A stretch of DNA of 64,000 nucleotides from Robiginitomaculum sp. (GCA_021776515.1 JAJFFS010000015.1:151542-215541), one strand, 5' to 3'. Numbered from the stretch's first letter, positions 46,337 through 55,450 are shown. The notes: a model not told the origin generated them from the sequence alone. Program-made: numbers and translations.

Positions 46337-47070
46337 GATGCCAGTTCCCCCCCATCGACAATGATTGCCTGCCCGTTTGTAGCCGCTGCCCCGGTGCCAG
46401 ACAAATAGGCAACGGCATCGGCAACTTCATCGGGGCGCACTAACCGGCCCATCGGGTTGTCTCTGACCAAAGCCTTTAAAGCGCCTTTTTCGGACCGCCC
46501 GGTCTTTTTCATAATTGTCTCAAGCGAACCTGCCACCAGTTCAGTCTCGGTAAAACCCGGACACACCGCATTTGCCGTCACCCCTGTTCTGGCCAGCTCA
46601 ATCGCCAGCGTTTTTACCAACCCCAGCACGCCGTGCTTGGCTGCCGTGTAAGCAGCGGTATAGGCATACCCCTTTAACGAGGCCGTGGAAGCAACCACAA
46701 TGAAGCGGCCCCAGCCCTTTTCTATCATGCCCGGAATGGCCGTCTGTGCGCACAAAAAAGCGCCGGTCAGATTAACAGCCAGCATATTTTGCCACATATC
46801 CAGATCTGTTTTTAGCGCCGGTGCTGTAGCGGCAGATCCAGCATTGCTGACCAGAATGTCTATGGGGCCAGCCTCGGCAAAGGCGCTTGTGACAGACTGT
46901 TGATCCGTCACATCCATCAAAATATAAGGAAAGCCACTTGTTTTTAGTCGTGTTTCATTACGGCCCGCAACAATGACCTCAGCACCATCATGGGCAAGGC
47001 GGTGCGCAACAGCCAGGCCAATCCCGGAACCACCGCCGGTTATCAGTGCTTTTTTTGCTTTAACCGTCAT
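46333..47070 (-). CDS. SDR-family NAD(P)-dependent dehydrogenase
   Basis: A 245-residue short-chain dehydrogenase. The cofactor motif is TGGGSGIGLAVAHRLA; NAG appears in LVSNAGSAAT; the catalytic set is Ser in VVASTASLKG and the YTAAK motif; the C-terminus VAYLSGTGAAATNGQAIIVDGGEL is typical. It is first in the six-gene operon and most likely acts as the 3-hydroxyacyl-CoA dehydrogenase of the beta-oxidation-like steps. ATG 47070 has AGGCAGGA upstream. Confidence 0.93.
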   Translation of the reverse strand: MTVKAKKALITGGGSGIGLAVAHRLAHDGAEVIVAGRNETRLKTSGFPYILMDVTDQQSVTSAFAEAGPIDILVSNAGSAATAPALKTDLDMWQNMLAVNLTGAFLCAQTAIPGMIEKGWGRFIVVASTASLKGYAYTAAYTAAKHGVLGLVKTLAIELARTGVTANAVCPGFTETELVAGSLETIMKKTGRSEKGALKALVRDNPMGRLVRPDEVADAVAYLSGTGAAATNGQAIIVDGGELAS

Positions 47071-47084
47071 ATCCTGCCTGTTTT

Positions 47085-47128
47085 ATATGATTCATATTAG
47101 CGCTAAGCCATAGACTGTCAAAGACAGT
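47085..47128. promoter_or_regulatory. Two inverted repeats in the SDR operon / iorA divergent region
   Basis: ATATG-ATT-CATAT (47085-47097) lies 15 bp before the SDR start codon on the minus strand. ACTGTC-AAA-GACAGT (47114-47128) lies further into the 171-bp divergent region. Either could be the operator of the operon-internal MarR. Promoter boxes for iorA were not clear. Confidence 0.5.
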
Positions 47129-47241
47129 ATGTCCGTGCCCTTCTATAGAAAATATATATACCTTAGCTCTAAAATAATTTTACTGTCCGGTCTAGCCATT
47201 TTGTTTCTCACACGGCAAGATAGCCCCTTGGGAGGCATAGC

Positions 47242-49389
47242 GTGGCAGAACGATCGTTTGACGCAGAAGTACAAAAACTGAAAGTCGGCGCAGGTGAAAC
47301 CTTCCACGGTGAAGGCATACTGGCGGTGACCAAGGCGCTGTTGCAGGCGGGCGTTTCTTATGTCGGCGGCTATCAGGGCGCCCCTATCTCTCACCTGATG
47401 GACGTGCTTTCGGACGCCGAACCTATTTTGAATGACCTTGGGGTTCATTTTGAAACCAGCGCCAATGAGGCCGCAGCAGCGGCCATGCTGGCAGCCTCGG
47501 TCAACTATCCCTTGCGCGGTGCGGTGACATGGAAGTCCACCGTGGGAACCAATGTTGCCTCGGATGCGCTGGCCAGCGTTGCCTCCAGCGGAGTGATGGG
47601 CGGCGCACTGATCATCGTTGGCGAGGACTATGGTGAAGGTTCCTCAATCATGCAGGAACGCTCCCACCCCTTTGCCATGAAATCGCAAATATGGCTGTTG
47701 GATCCGCGCCCGAACCTGACCTCGATCACGCAGGCGGTGGAAAATGGCTTTGCCCTGTCCGAAGCCTCTCACACGCCGGTGATGCTGGAATTGCGAATTC
47801 GCGCCTGTCATGTATCGGGCTCCTTTGTCGCCAAAGACAACGTAAGGCCAGTATTTACCCTGGCTGATGCCATGGAAAATCCGGTGCGCGATTATGGGCG
47901 GGTTGTCCTGCCCCCTTCCAATTTTGTCCATGAAGTGGAAAAGATTGAAAACCGCTGGCCCGCCGCCGTATCTTTCATCAAAAAGCATAAACTAAACGAG
48001 TTTCTGGGCGGCCATGGTGGCGATGTCGGCATTATCGTGCAGGGCGGGCTTTACAATACGCTGATGCGAGCCATGGAACTTGCAGGCCTGGCCGATGTCT
48101 TTGGACGAACGGAAATTCCGATCTATTGCCTGAACGTCACCTATCCGATGATCCCGGACGAGGTGCGCGGCTTTTGTGCCGATAAACGCGCCGTATTAAT
48201 GGTCGAGGAAGGCCAGCCCGAATATATCGAACAGGCACTAAACACCATTTTATGCCAGGCCGACTTGGCAACCAAGGTAGTGGGCAAAGAGGTTTTACCA
48301 CGCGCCGGTGAATATACTGGCCAGGTTTTACTGGACGGCTTACGGCAGTTTTTCACAGCCCACGCGCCAGGTCAGGTGACAACAAACACAAACGCGGCTC
48401 TGAGCTCTAAAGATCAGAAAAAACTGGCCAAGACAGTGCCTTTACGGCCCGTGGGCTTTTGCACCGGCTGTCCTGAACGACCTGTCTTTACCGCTATGAA
48501 ACTGGTGCAAAAGGAACTGGGTGACTTTCACGTTTCCTGCGACATTGGTTGTCACCTTTTCTCCATCCTGCCACCCTTTAATATTGGCAACACCACCATG
48601 GGGTATGGCCTTGGCTGGTCCGGAGCATCGGCGTTTAATACCAAAGCAACCAAACGCACAATCAGCATTATGGGCGATGGCGGGTTCTGGCATAACGGCC
48701 TGACCAGCGGCGTAGGCAATGCGGTTTTTAACAAAAACGACAACATATTGGTGATTATCGACAATGGATATTCAGCGGCCACAGGCGGGCAGGATTTGCT
48801 GTCCTCACGCGCCAACAATGAGACCCGCGTTACCGGCCAACCCATAGAGCGTGCGGTCCGGGGTCTTGGGGTTTCATGGGTTCGCCCGGTGAATACTTAT
48901 GACCTTGGTAAAATGAAGGCGACACTCAAAGAAGCGCTGAGCACGGACGAAAAAGGCCCCAAAATTATTATCGCCCAGTCCGAGTGCATGTTAAACCGGC
49001 AACGCAGGGAAAAGCCCCTGCAAAATGCAGCGATCAAAAACGGCGAGCGTATTGTGCGCACACGTTTTGGCGTGGACCCGGATACCTGCACCGGCGATCA
49101 TGCCTGCATCCGTCTTTCCGGCTGCCCATCCCTAACCATTGTGGACAACCCGGATCCCTTGCGTGAAGACCCGATAACCCGCGTCAATAATGATTGCGTT
49201 GGTTGTGGTGTTTGCGGCGAAATTGCCCATGCCGCCATATTATGCCCCTCTTTTTATAGCGCCCAATTGATTGAAAACCCGTCCTTATGGGATCGGTTAC
49301 GTGCCGGCATTCGTGGCGCGGTTATTGGTTTTCTGCAACGCCGAGCCGACAAGGCCCGCGCCAAATATTCATTCGGGGGCGAGGCATGA
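47242..49389 (+). CDS. iorA: Indolepyruvate ferredoxin oxidoreductase alpha subunit
   Basis: A 715-residue subunit that oxidatively decarboxylates aryl pyruvates to aryl-acetyl-CoA using thiamine diphosphate and iron-sulfur clusters. N-terminal GYQGAPISHLMDVL and the thiamine region GDGGFWHNGL...IIDNGYSAATGGQ are present. FCTGCPERPVFTA holds a conserved cysteine pair. The C-terminus has a ferredoxin-like domain with CTGDHACIRLSGCP and CVGCGVCGEIAHAAILCP. The GTG start has GGGAGG upstream. Its TGA overlaps the iorB ATG by four bases. Indolepyruvate would come from tryptophan transamination. Confidence 0.94.
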   Translation: MAERSFDAEVQKLKVGAGETFHGEGILAVTKALLQAGVSYVGGYQGAPISHLMDVLSDAEPILNDLGVHFETSANEAAAAAMLAASVNYPLRGAVTWKSTVGTNVASDALASVASSGVMGGALIIVGEDYGEGSSIMQERSHPFAMKSQIWLLDPRPNLTSITQAVENGFALSEASHTPVMLELRIRACHVSGSFVAKDNVRPVFTLADAMENPVRDYGRVVLPPSNFVHEVEKIENRWPAAVSFIKKHKLNEFLGGHGGDVGIIVQGGLYNTLMRAMELAGLADVFGRTEIPIYCLNVTYPMIPDEVRGFCADKRAVLMVEEGQPEYIEQALNTILCQADLATKVVGKEVLPRAGEYTGQVLLDGLRQFFTAHAPGQVTTNTNAALSSKDQKKLAKTVPLRPVGFCTGCPERPVFTAMKLVQKELGDFHVSCDIGCHLFSILPPFNIGNTTMGYGLGWSGASAFNTKATKRTISIMGDGGFWHNGLTSGVGNAVFNKNDNILVIIDNGYSAATGGQDLLSSRANNETRVTGQPIERAVRGLGVSWVRPVNTYDLGKMKATLKEALSTDEKGPKIIIAQSECMLNRQRREKPLQNAAIKNGERIVRTRFGVDPDTCTGDHACIRLSGCPSLTIVDNPDPLREDPITRVNNDCVGCGVCGEIAHAAILCPSFYSAQLIENPSLWDRLRAGIRGAVIGFLQRRADKARAKYSFGGEA

Positions 49390-50900
49390 ACCCCGTGCGT
49401 CCGATCACCATTGCCATCACCGCCATGGGCGGACAAGGCGGCGGCGTATTGGCTGGCTGGATAATCGCCCTGGCCGAAGCCGAGGGCTATATCGCGCAAT
49501 CCACCTCGGTGCCGGGCGTTGCTCAACGCACCGGGGCTACAATTTATTATGTTGAACTTTTTGCCAAAGTCAGTGCCCAAAAAGCGGGACAAGACCCCGT
49601 TCTGACCCTGACACCCATTCCCGGTGATGTGGACATTGTTATCGCCTCTGAAATGATGGAGGCCGGGCGAGCATTATTACGCGGATTTGTAACGGCCAAG
49701 ACTACCCTGATTGCCTCTGACCACCGGGTTTTTGCTATCTCCGAGAAAGAGCCGATGGGTGATGGACGCCAAAACCCTGAGCATGTGCGCAAACTGGCCC
49801 GTGCTACCGCCGGGCAGTTTATCAGCTTTGATATGGAACAAACGGCCAATGATGCCCACAGCATCATCAGTTCGGTATTATTTGGCGCTCTGGCCGGGTC
49901 CGGAAAATTACCTTTTCCCCGCAAGGCCTTTGAGAACACCATAAAGGCAAGCAACAAAGCCGTAGAGGCAAATTTGCGCGGCTTTGGTATGGGCTTTGAT
50001 AAAGCGGCTAGCTATGACGTCCCATCACAAAAACCACAAGAAGTGAAAATAACGCCCGCCCCCCTTATTGCCCCCCTGTTACAACGCCTGCATGATGAAT
50101 TTCCCAAGGCGGTTCATGACACACTTGTTCATGGCCTCAAACGATGCGTGGATTTTCAGGATGTGCGCTATGGCGCGCTTTATCTTGACCGTATGGCCGC
50201 AATCCATGAGCTGGATCAGGTGAATAATGGCAAAGACAAAAAATGGCACCTGACCCGTGATCTAGGGCGTTATCTGGCCCTCAAAATGAGTTTTGAAGAC
50301 ACCATAAGGGTCGCCGATCTGAAAACCCGCTCCAGTCGGCTTGCAAGGTTACGAAATGATGTTGCTGCCAAAAAAGATCAAATCGTTAGTGTCACTGAAT
50401 TTATGCACCCGCGTATAGAAGAGCTGTGTGATGTTCTACCCGCACCTCTGGGCCGCTATCTTTCACGTCATGAAAAACTAAAAGCCGGACTGGGCCAATT
50501 TTTCAAAAAAGGACGGCGTGTAGAGACCACGTCTTTGCGCGGGTTTTTGTTTCTTTCTGTTCTTGCCGCTCTTAAGCCATTGAGACGGCTCAGCTTGCGC
50601 TATTCGATAGAAACGGGGCGCATTGAAAGCTGGCTAAATGCCATTACCAACGCGGCCCCCGTCAATTATGCTTTGGCGTGTGAAATCGCCGGCTTGCAAC
50701 GCCTCATCAAAGGCTATGGCGACACCCATGAACGGGGTTTGCGAAATTATACGACCATTATGGCCGCGCTAGAGACATTTCAAGCAAAGCCTGATGCCCA
50801 TAAATACCTGAAAAAACTGAAAGATGCAGCACTATTGGATGAAGACGGCCTAGCCTTGCAAAAGGCGGTACAACATTTACAAAAACGGAGAACATCATGA
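49386..50900 (+). CDS. iorB: Indolepyruvate oxidoreductase beta subunit with C-terminal extension
   Basis: A 504-residue protein: an N-terminal pyruvate-ferredoxin-oxidoreductase gamma-type domain (ITAMGGQGGGVLAGWIIALAEAEG, STSVPGVAQRTGATIYYVE) of about 200 residues and a long helical C-terminal domain (DUF6537-like) of unclear role. The long form is common in Proteobacteria that have the short single-chain IorA. ATG 49386 lies in ATGA with the iorA stop; an open extension to 49287 is inside iorA. Its own end overlaps the next gene by four bases, tying three genes together. Confidence 0.92.
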   Translation: MNPVRPITIAITAMGGQGGGVLAGWIIALAEAEGYIAQSTSVPGVAQRTGATIYYVELFAKVSAQKAGQDPVLTLTPIPGDVDIVIASEMMEAGRALLRGFVTAKTTLIASDHRVFAISEKEPMGDGRQNPEHVRKLARATAGQFISFDMEQTANDAHSIISSVLFGALAGSGKLPFPRKAFENTIKASNKAVEANLRGFGMGFDKAASYDVPSQKPQEVKITPAPLIAPLLQRLHDEFPKAVHDTLVHGLKRCVDFQDVRYGALYLDRMAAIHELDQVNNGKDKKWHLTRDLGRYLALKMSFEDTIRVADLKTRSSRLARLRNDVAAKKDQIVSVTEFMHPRIEELCDVLPAPLGRYLSRHEKLKAGLGQFFKKGRRVETTSLRGFLFLSVLAALKPLRRLSLRYSIETGRIESWLNAITNAAPVNYALACEIAGLQRLIKGYGDTHERGLRNYTTIMAALETFQAKPDAHKYLKKLKDAALLDEDGLALQKAVQHLQKRRTS

Positions 50901-51682
50901 ACGGGATAGATATTTTAGCCAGCCTTACAGGTGCCCTTGGCGGCGGCGGCGTACGTGTCGTTGATCTGACGCAACCTTTGGAGCCAAAAACCCCGGTGCT
51001 GCAATTGCCCCCTGAATTTGTGCAAAACCCGCCCTTTGAAATTGAGGTTCTGTCAAAATATGACGAGCGCGGCCCTGCCTGGTACTGGAACAAAATTAAA
51101 TGCGGCGAGCATACTGGCACTCACTTTGATGCGCCCATCCATTTTGTCACTGGCAAGGATTATGAAAACAATGCAACCGACACCATTCCGGTTGAAAGGT
51201 TCATAGGCCCCGCCTGCGTTCTGGATGCCACTAAAGAAGTGGAGAGCGACCCGGACTTTCTGGTAACCATAGAATTTATCAAAACCTGGGAAGCCGAACA
51301 CGGCAAAATACCCCCTGATTCATGGGTTCTGTTTCGTACCAATTGGTCCAAACGAACTGACCCGGCAGATTTTCTCAACTTTGCTGAAGATGGCCCACAT
51401 ACCCCCGGTTGGGACGCCGCCTGCATTCCATTTCTGGCAGAAGAGCGGGACATACTGGGTGTTGGCGTGGAAACCGTGGGAACCGATGCCGGACAAGCCT
51501 TCGCCTTTGAACCTGCCTTCCCCTGTCATACCTTGATGCATGGTGCCAACAAGTTTGGCCTGGCCAGCCTGACCAATCTTGACCAATTACCGCCCACCGG
51601 CGCAATTATCATTGCACCGCCACTTAAAATTGTCGGAGGGTCAGGTAGCCCCTTGCGGGTGCTGGCACTGGTGCCGGGCTGA
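50897..51682 (+). CDS. Cyclase-family metal hydrolase (isatin hydrolase or KynB-like)
   Basis: A 261-residue member of the cyclase family (PF04199). The metal motif HTGTHFDAPIHF gives His72, His76, Asp78 and His82. KynB formamidases (about 210 residues) and isatin hydrolases (about 260) share it; length and the motif position fit isatin hydrolase better from memory. Isatin hydrolysis gives isatinate, from which anthranilate can be formed. It overlaps iorB by four bases, so an indole or tryptophan substrate is likely. Kynurenine formamidase is the alternative. Confidence 0.85.
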   Translation: MNGIDILASLTGALGGGGVRVVDLTQPLEPKTPVLQLPPEFVQNPPFEIEVLSKYDERGPAWYWNKIKCGEHTGTHFDAPIHFVTGKDYENNATDTIPVERFIGPACVLDATKEVESDPDFLVTIEFIKTWEAEHGKIPPDSWVLFRTNWSKRTDPADFLNFAEDGPHTPGWDAACIPFLAEERDILGVGVETVGTDAGQAFAFEPAFPCHTLMHGANKFGLASLTNLDQLPPTGAIIIAPPLKIVGGSGSPLRVLALVPG

Positions 51683-51684
51683 GG

Positions 51685-52167
51685 TTAATTGCGCACTGCA
51701 AGTTCACTTGCCTGTCGGCGCCAGTTGTCGCGTGTTATCCGTCCCTTGAAACGCAATCTGTCGTTGATAGTGCTGGTTTGTCCATCAGTCCACGCGGCAA
51801 TCTGGTGAAAATAATAGACGCCCAGCTCGTTCAGGGTTTTTTCAAGTTGCGGGCCAATACCATTGATTAATTTCAGGTCATCAGGCGCCCCATCTGTGGG
51901 TGATTCATAAAGAAAGGGCTCGGTTTCACTTTCAGCGGGATCAGAAGCCAGTTGTGATTGTTCTGATTCAAATTCAAGAAGATGCGAACGCAATCTGGTT
52001 TTCTCTGCCTCACATTCTTCTACACGGGCGCGCAAATGGGCCAGTTCCTTGTCCGGATCTTCATCCGTATTAACAGACGGGCGATGCCATACCCACCAGC
52101 CTACCAGCAAGCCCAGCACTAAACTAAGGGCAAGCAAAATCCACATTTGCAAGGCAAGCCATATCAT
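51685..52167 (-). CDS. Membrane-anchored helix-hairpin-helix domain protein
   Basis: A 160-residue protein with an N-terminal transmembrane helix (about 3-26), a coiled-coil stretch rich in Glu/Arg (DKELAHLRARVEECEAEKTRLRS) and a C-terminal domain DDLKLINGIGPQLEKTLNELGVYYFHQIAAW with RGRITRDNW-like end. The last domain is the small HHH-type module seen at the ends of some alphaproteobacterial NuoE and bL21 proteins. Role unknown. It starts four bases after the OmpA-like gene and converges with the cyclase-family gene, with two bases between the stop codons. Confidence 0.75.
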   Translation of the reverse strand: MIWLALQMWILLALSLVLGLLVGWWVWHRPSVNTDEDPDKELAHLRARVEECEAEKTRLRSHLLEFESEQSQLASDPAESETEPFLYESPTDGAPDDLKLINGIGPQLEKTLNELGVYYFHQIAAWTDGQTSTINDRLRFKGRITRDNWRRQASELAVRN

Positions 52168-52171
52168 GCGT

Positions 52172-52996
52172 CTATCCCTTTTCTTGTTCTACTGTTATTT
52201 CTATCCGGCGGTTCCGCCTTCGGCAAGAACGGGTATTTTCCGGACATAAAGGCTCGCGTGAACCAACACCGTGGCTGGATATTTGTGTTTCCGGCGTCCC
52301 CTTGGCGACCAGATGGCTACTGACTGCTTGCGCGCGTTGTGCTGACAAAAAGTCATTAAAAGCAGGATCACCTAACCAATCAGTGTGACCTGTCACCAAG
52401 AGGCGATATGCAGAACAACGCGTGGCAATCTGGGCAAGTGAACCCATAAGCTCAAAGCTATCTGGTGTGATGTCTGCCTTTGATGTCTCAAAGTGTATGG
52501 CATTATCAGATAGTGCCTTAGTAAATAATTGCTGGCATTGCTCTGCCGTATCAACGGCCTCTTCGGTTAAAACATCCTCTGTCTCAGGCAAGGTCTCTGT
52601 TAAATCGGGCAAAGTTTCAACTGGCATGGGTGAAATATTGGTAACGGCAGACGAGGTGGTCGGCTCTATTGTGGTAATGAGCACCTGCTTTGAGCTTACC
52701 GTCGTTATCCCCCCTCTTATAATGCCGCCATGTCCCTGGCTGCGTAAAATCACATCACAGGCTTCATCGCGTTCAGCCTCTGATGGAGCCTCACCTGTCA
52801 AATGGGCCATTTGACCGCTCACTTTTACATGGGCCCAGTCCATGCCCGACGCACGCAAGACCTGCATTGCATTCGTTTGCAATACATTTTCTATAGCGCT
52901 GGCACTTGAACCACCGGGTAATCGAACAAAGGCATCAAAATATATACCAGCAATGCCCAAAGCGATAAAACCCGCCAGTGCAATAACCCACTTCAC
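52172..52996 (-). CDS. OmpA-family protein with BON-like domain
   Basis: A 274-residue protein with one N-terminal membrane helix (VIALAGFIALGIAGIYF), a BON-like segment (ASGMDWAHVKVSGQMAHLTGEAPSEAERDEACDVI), a Thr/Glu-rich linker and a C-terminal OmpA peptidoglycan-binding domain (LLVTGHTDWLGDPAFNDFLSAQRAQAVSSHLVAKG, RRRNRRIEI). It likely tethers the inner membrane to peptidoglycan. GTG 52996 has GGGGAT just upstream and gives a normal anchor; an earlier GTG at 53041 lacks a site. It is followed closely by the helix-hairpin-helix anchor protein. Confidence 0.85.
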   Translation of the reverse strand: MKWVIALAGFIALGIAGIYFDAFVRLPGGSSASAIENVLQTNAMQVLRASGMDWAHVKVSGQMAHLTGEAPSEAERDEACDVILRSQGHGGIIRGGITTVSSKQVLITTIEPTTSSAVTNISPMPVETLPDLTETLPETEDVLTEEAVDTAEQCQQLFTKALSDNAIHFETSKADITPDSFELMGSLAQIATRCSAYRLLVTGHTDWLGDPAFNDFLSAQRAQAVSSHLVAKGTPETQISSHGVGSREPLCPENTRSCRRRNRRIEITVEQEKG

Positions 52997-53154
52997 ATCT
53001 ATCCCCAGAAATAAAAAAACTTCACCTGAAAAGAAAAGCACGACACGAAGACATAAGCAATAAAGGAAACATTTTCAGAACAGAAAATTCAAAAAGTTAG
53101 TTAAACAACTCTATCCTTTTTGGGTATAAATACTAAATTGCAGAAAAATTGACT

Positions 53155-53979
53155 TTATTTTTTATCAAGACGCCTTGTCGCCAAGGCGCGTTCGGATATT
53201 TCAAAAAACGAAATATTGTCAACATCAATGGGGCCATACGAATAGGGCAGCATGATAACGTCTGCAGAAATTCCCAGATTACGCGCAATTCTTTGCAACA
53301 ACTGATCCAGCGTTGCCAGTTTGAATTTGTAAAGAATGAAGGGGGAAATGCCAAAGGCCTTGATAATACGCATGGGGCGTTTACCAAACTGGCCACCACC
53401 CTCAAAAATTTTCACGGCGGTAAGCGCCTTGTCCGAACGAAACGCATAAAGATTGCACGAGGAATACCCCCCGTCTTTCAAACGATGGTAGGCTAGGCCA
53501 ACCTCGGGAAAATCTGCAATCACAGTTTCTGCCGTAGTAAAACCAGCTGCTGCATCGCCTGTCTGCGCATTAAACTGGCCTACAAAGTCCTGCAATATCT
53601 CAGGTGTGTGCAGCGCATTATCCCCGGTGGTGATGACCATGGGAAATGCAGGCTCCATCATTTCTGCGGCGGCCAACACGCTGTCTGCAAGGTTGTTACA
53701 GACAGGGGCTATACGAATAACACCTTCATCAAGCCAGCTTTGCAGGGCCGGGACAGAGCGCAATAATGTTTCACTTTCTATGGAAACATAAATCTGCCCC
53801 AGAACATCAGAATCCAGTATGGCCTGCACCACTCTTTCCAGCATAACCACGCCATCAATCGGCGCCAGGCATTTATGCGAAGTGCCTTTGAGGCGAGCCA
53901 CAGGGTCATCTGCACCAGAGCGACTGGCAGCAAGGACCAGCACGGTGGGCCGGGTCGCAGAATTTTTAGATTTACTCAT
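53155..53979 (-). CDS. Nucleotidyltransferase family protein (NTP_transf-like)
   Basis: A 274-residue protein resembling MobA/GlmU-type nucleotidyltransferases: VLVLAASRSG...KCLAPIDGVVMLERVVQAIL, then an Asp in VITTGDNALHTP. The glycine-rich loop is degenerate (AASRSG replaces AAGxGxR), so activity or substrate may differ. It overlaps the MmgE/PrpD gene by four bases (ATGA), a linkage that suggests shared metabolism but gives no substrate. Confidence 0.78.
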   Translation of the reverse strand: MSKSKNSATRPTVLVLAASRSGADDPVARLKGTSHKCLAPIDGVVMLERVVQAILDSDVLGQIYVSIESETLLRSVPALQSWLDEGVIRIAPVCNNLADSVLAAAEMMEPAFPMVITTGDNALHTPEILQDFVGQFNAQTGDAAAGFTTAETVIADFPEVGLAYHRLKDGGYSSCNLYAFRSDKALTAVKIFEGGGQFGKRPMRIIKAFGISPFILYKFKLATLDQLLQRIARNLGISADVIMLPYSYGPIDVDNISFFEISERALATRRLDKK

Positions 53980-55415
53980 GTTGGTTTCCTAAAAGTTTGG
54001 GCAAGATAACTGGTCATCCGCGTTATATCGTCAAGGGTTTGAAAATTAACAAGCGCCGTTTTCAGGCCTTGCAAATCATCGTCACCCAAATACGGCTCTG
54101 CACAGCGGTCAAACTTTGCCCAGTATTGTTCATCCGAAAATGGTGCAAACTTGCTGCCCAGTGGCATGGTGCGTACGGTTTCAAAAATTTGCCCGCCCTT
54201 CAAGGTGATTTTCACCTCGGTTGGGCACGCACCCTCCAGCGCATCAACGCCGTGCAAATGGATAAGCGGGTAAAGCGCCCTCACCTCGGGCCTCATAACA
54301 GCCTCTGGCGTAAAATCACCTAAATGAAAATCACCGGTCAGCAGTGCAGTACCCAGCGCATATTCAAAAGAAAATTTAGCCTGTAAAGGGTCTTGCGGGT
54401 CATGATACATCAGATTGTTCACATGCACTTGTGGCAAGGTAACATCTACACTGGCCACATCACTGGCCCCAAATCCATGTTCCTCTCGCAAGATAAGAAG
54501 TCCATCAAGAGCACGATGTGAAGCCCCACAATTGGGAAACCGTTTGACCCGAAACGCGTGCTCGGTAATCAGCAAAGGTTCACCGACAGAGCCTGTATCA
54601 AAGGTCAAGCTATGGCCATGGTCCGGATTTTTCAGCGTGTCACGCAAGTGCTCGTAATCCGGCCCGACCATCAGGCGGTTCATGCCATTTACGCCATCCA
54701 GCGTATTCATACCGGCGTTCAACCCCGCACGAGCAAAACATGTGGCCATAATCCCCGCCTTTGCGGCTAACCCGGCGTGCAATGGTTTGGCCATAGTGCC
54801 AAACTGCGACATAAACCCTGCGGCCATGCTAGTGGAAAGCGAAAGCGCATAAGAAGCACGCTCTGAATCAAGGCCTATCAGTCGTGCGCAAGCAGCGGCA
54901 GCACCCACAGCGCCCAGCGTAGCTGTGGCATGCCAACCCCGATCGCGGTGATAGGGATTCACCCCCTGCCCCACCTTGCCAATAATTTGCAGTCCACAAA
55001 TATAGGCGTCAATACAGGCAGCGCCGCTAGCTCTTTCCTCTTCTGCCAAAGCCAGAATGGATGGGTAAAGGACCGTCGTGGCATGCGATTTTGAGGGATC
55101 AAAGTTATCGTCAAAATCCAGTGCATGACCTGCTGTGCCGTTCACCAGCGCAGCCCAGGGCGCGGCAAGCCGGTGGCTTTGCCCCGCAGCCGCGCTTGGT
55201 CCCTCACCCCATGTACTGACAACACTGGCAGCAATGGATGTTGCTGGTTCCAGCGCACCAGGGATAGTCACACCGATTTGGTCAATCAACTCACGCCAGG
55301 CGGAATGGCGAGCCACATCGGGCCAGGCATCCGATGTTTCAGCCAGCCAGTGTCCATACGCTTGAAGCGGGTTCCGGTTCGGGTTAAGGTTAGGGTCAAC
55401 GCCCATTAATCTCAT
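53976..55415 (-). CDS. MmgE/PrpD family protein
   Basis: A 479-residue member of the MmgE/PrpD family, which includes 2-methylcitrate dehydratase and cis-aconitate decarboxylase. Visible signatures: NGTAGHALDFDDNFDPSKSHATTVLYPSILALAE, GRDRGWHATATLGAVGAAAACARLIGLD-type region (YHRDRGWHATATLG), and SFEYALGTALL near the C-terminus. No other methylcitrate-cycle genes are near, so propionate metabolism is not implied. ATG 55415 has AGAGGA upstream. Divergent from the sulfotransferase gene with a palindrome between. Confidence 0.88.
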   Translation of the reverse strand: MRLMGVDPNLNPNRNPLQAYGHWLAETSDAWPDVARHSAWRELIDQIGVTIPGALEPATSIAASVVSTWGEGPSAAAGQSHRLAAPWAALVNGTAGHALDFDDNFDPSKSHATTVLYPSILALAEEERASGAACIDAYICGLQIIGKVGQGVNPYHRDRGWHATATLGAVGAAAACARLIGLDSERASYALSLSTSMAAGFMSQFGTMAKPLHAGLAAKAGIMATCFARAGLNAGMNTLDGVNGMNRLMVGPDYEHLRDTLKNPDHGHSLTFDTGSVGEPLLITEHAFRVKRFPNCGASHRALDGLLILREEHGFGASDVASVDVTLPQVHVNNLMYHDPQDPLQAKFSFEYALGTALLTGDFHLGDFTPEAVMRPEVRALYPLIHLHGVDALEGACPTEVKITLKGGQIFETVRTMPLGSKFAPFSDEQYWAKFDRCAEPYLGDDDLQGLKTALVNFQTLDDITRMTSYLAQTFRKPT

Positions 55416-55436
55416 CCATCCTCTACATACGGATTT

Positions 55437-55450
55437 CTAGTTTGAACTAG
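55437..55450. promoter_or_regulatory. Palindrome CTAGTT-TG-AACTAG between divergent genes
   Basis: A perfect 6+6 bp inverted repeat with a 2-base spacer, 22 bp upstream of the MmgE/PrpD start codon in the 159-bp divergent region with the sulfotransferase gene. It is a candidate operator; no regulator gene is adjacent. Confidence 0.4.
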
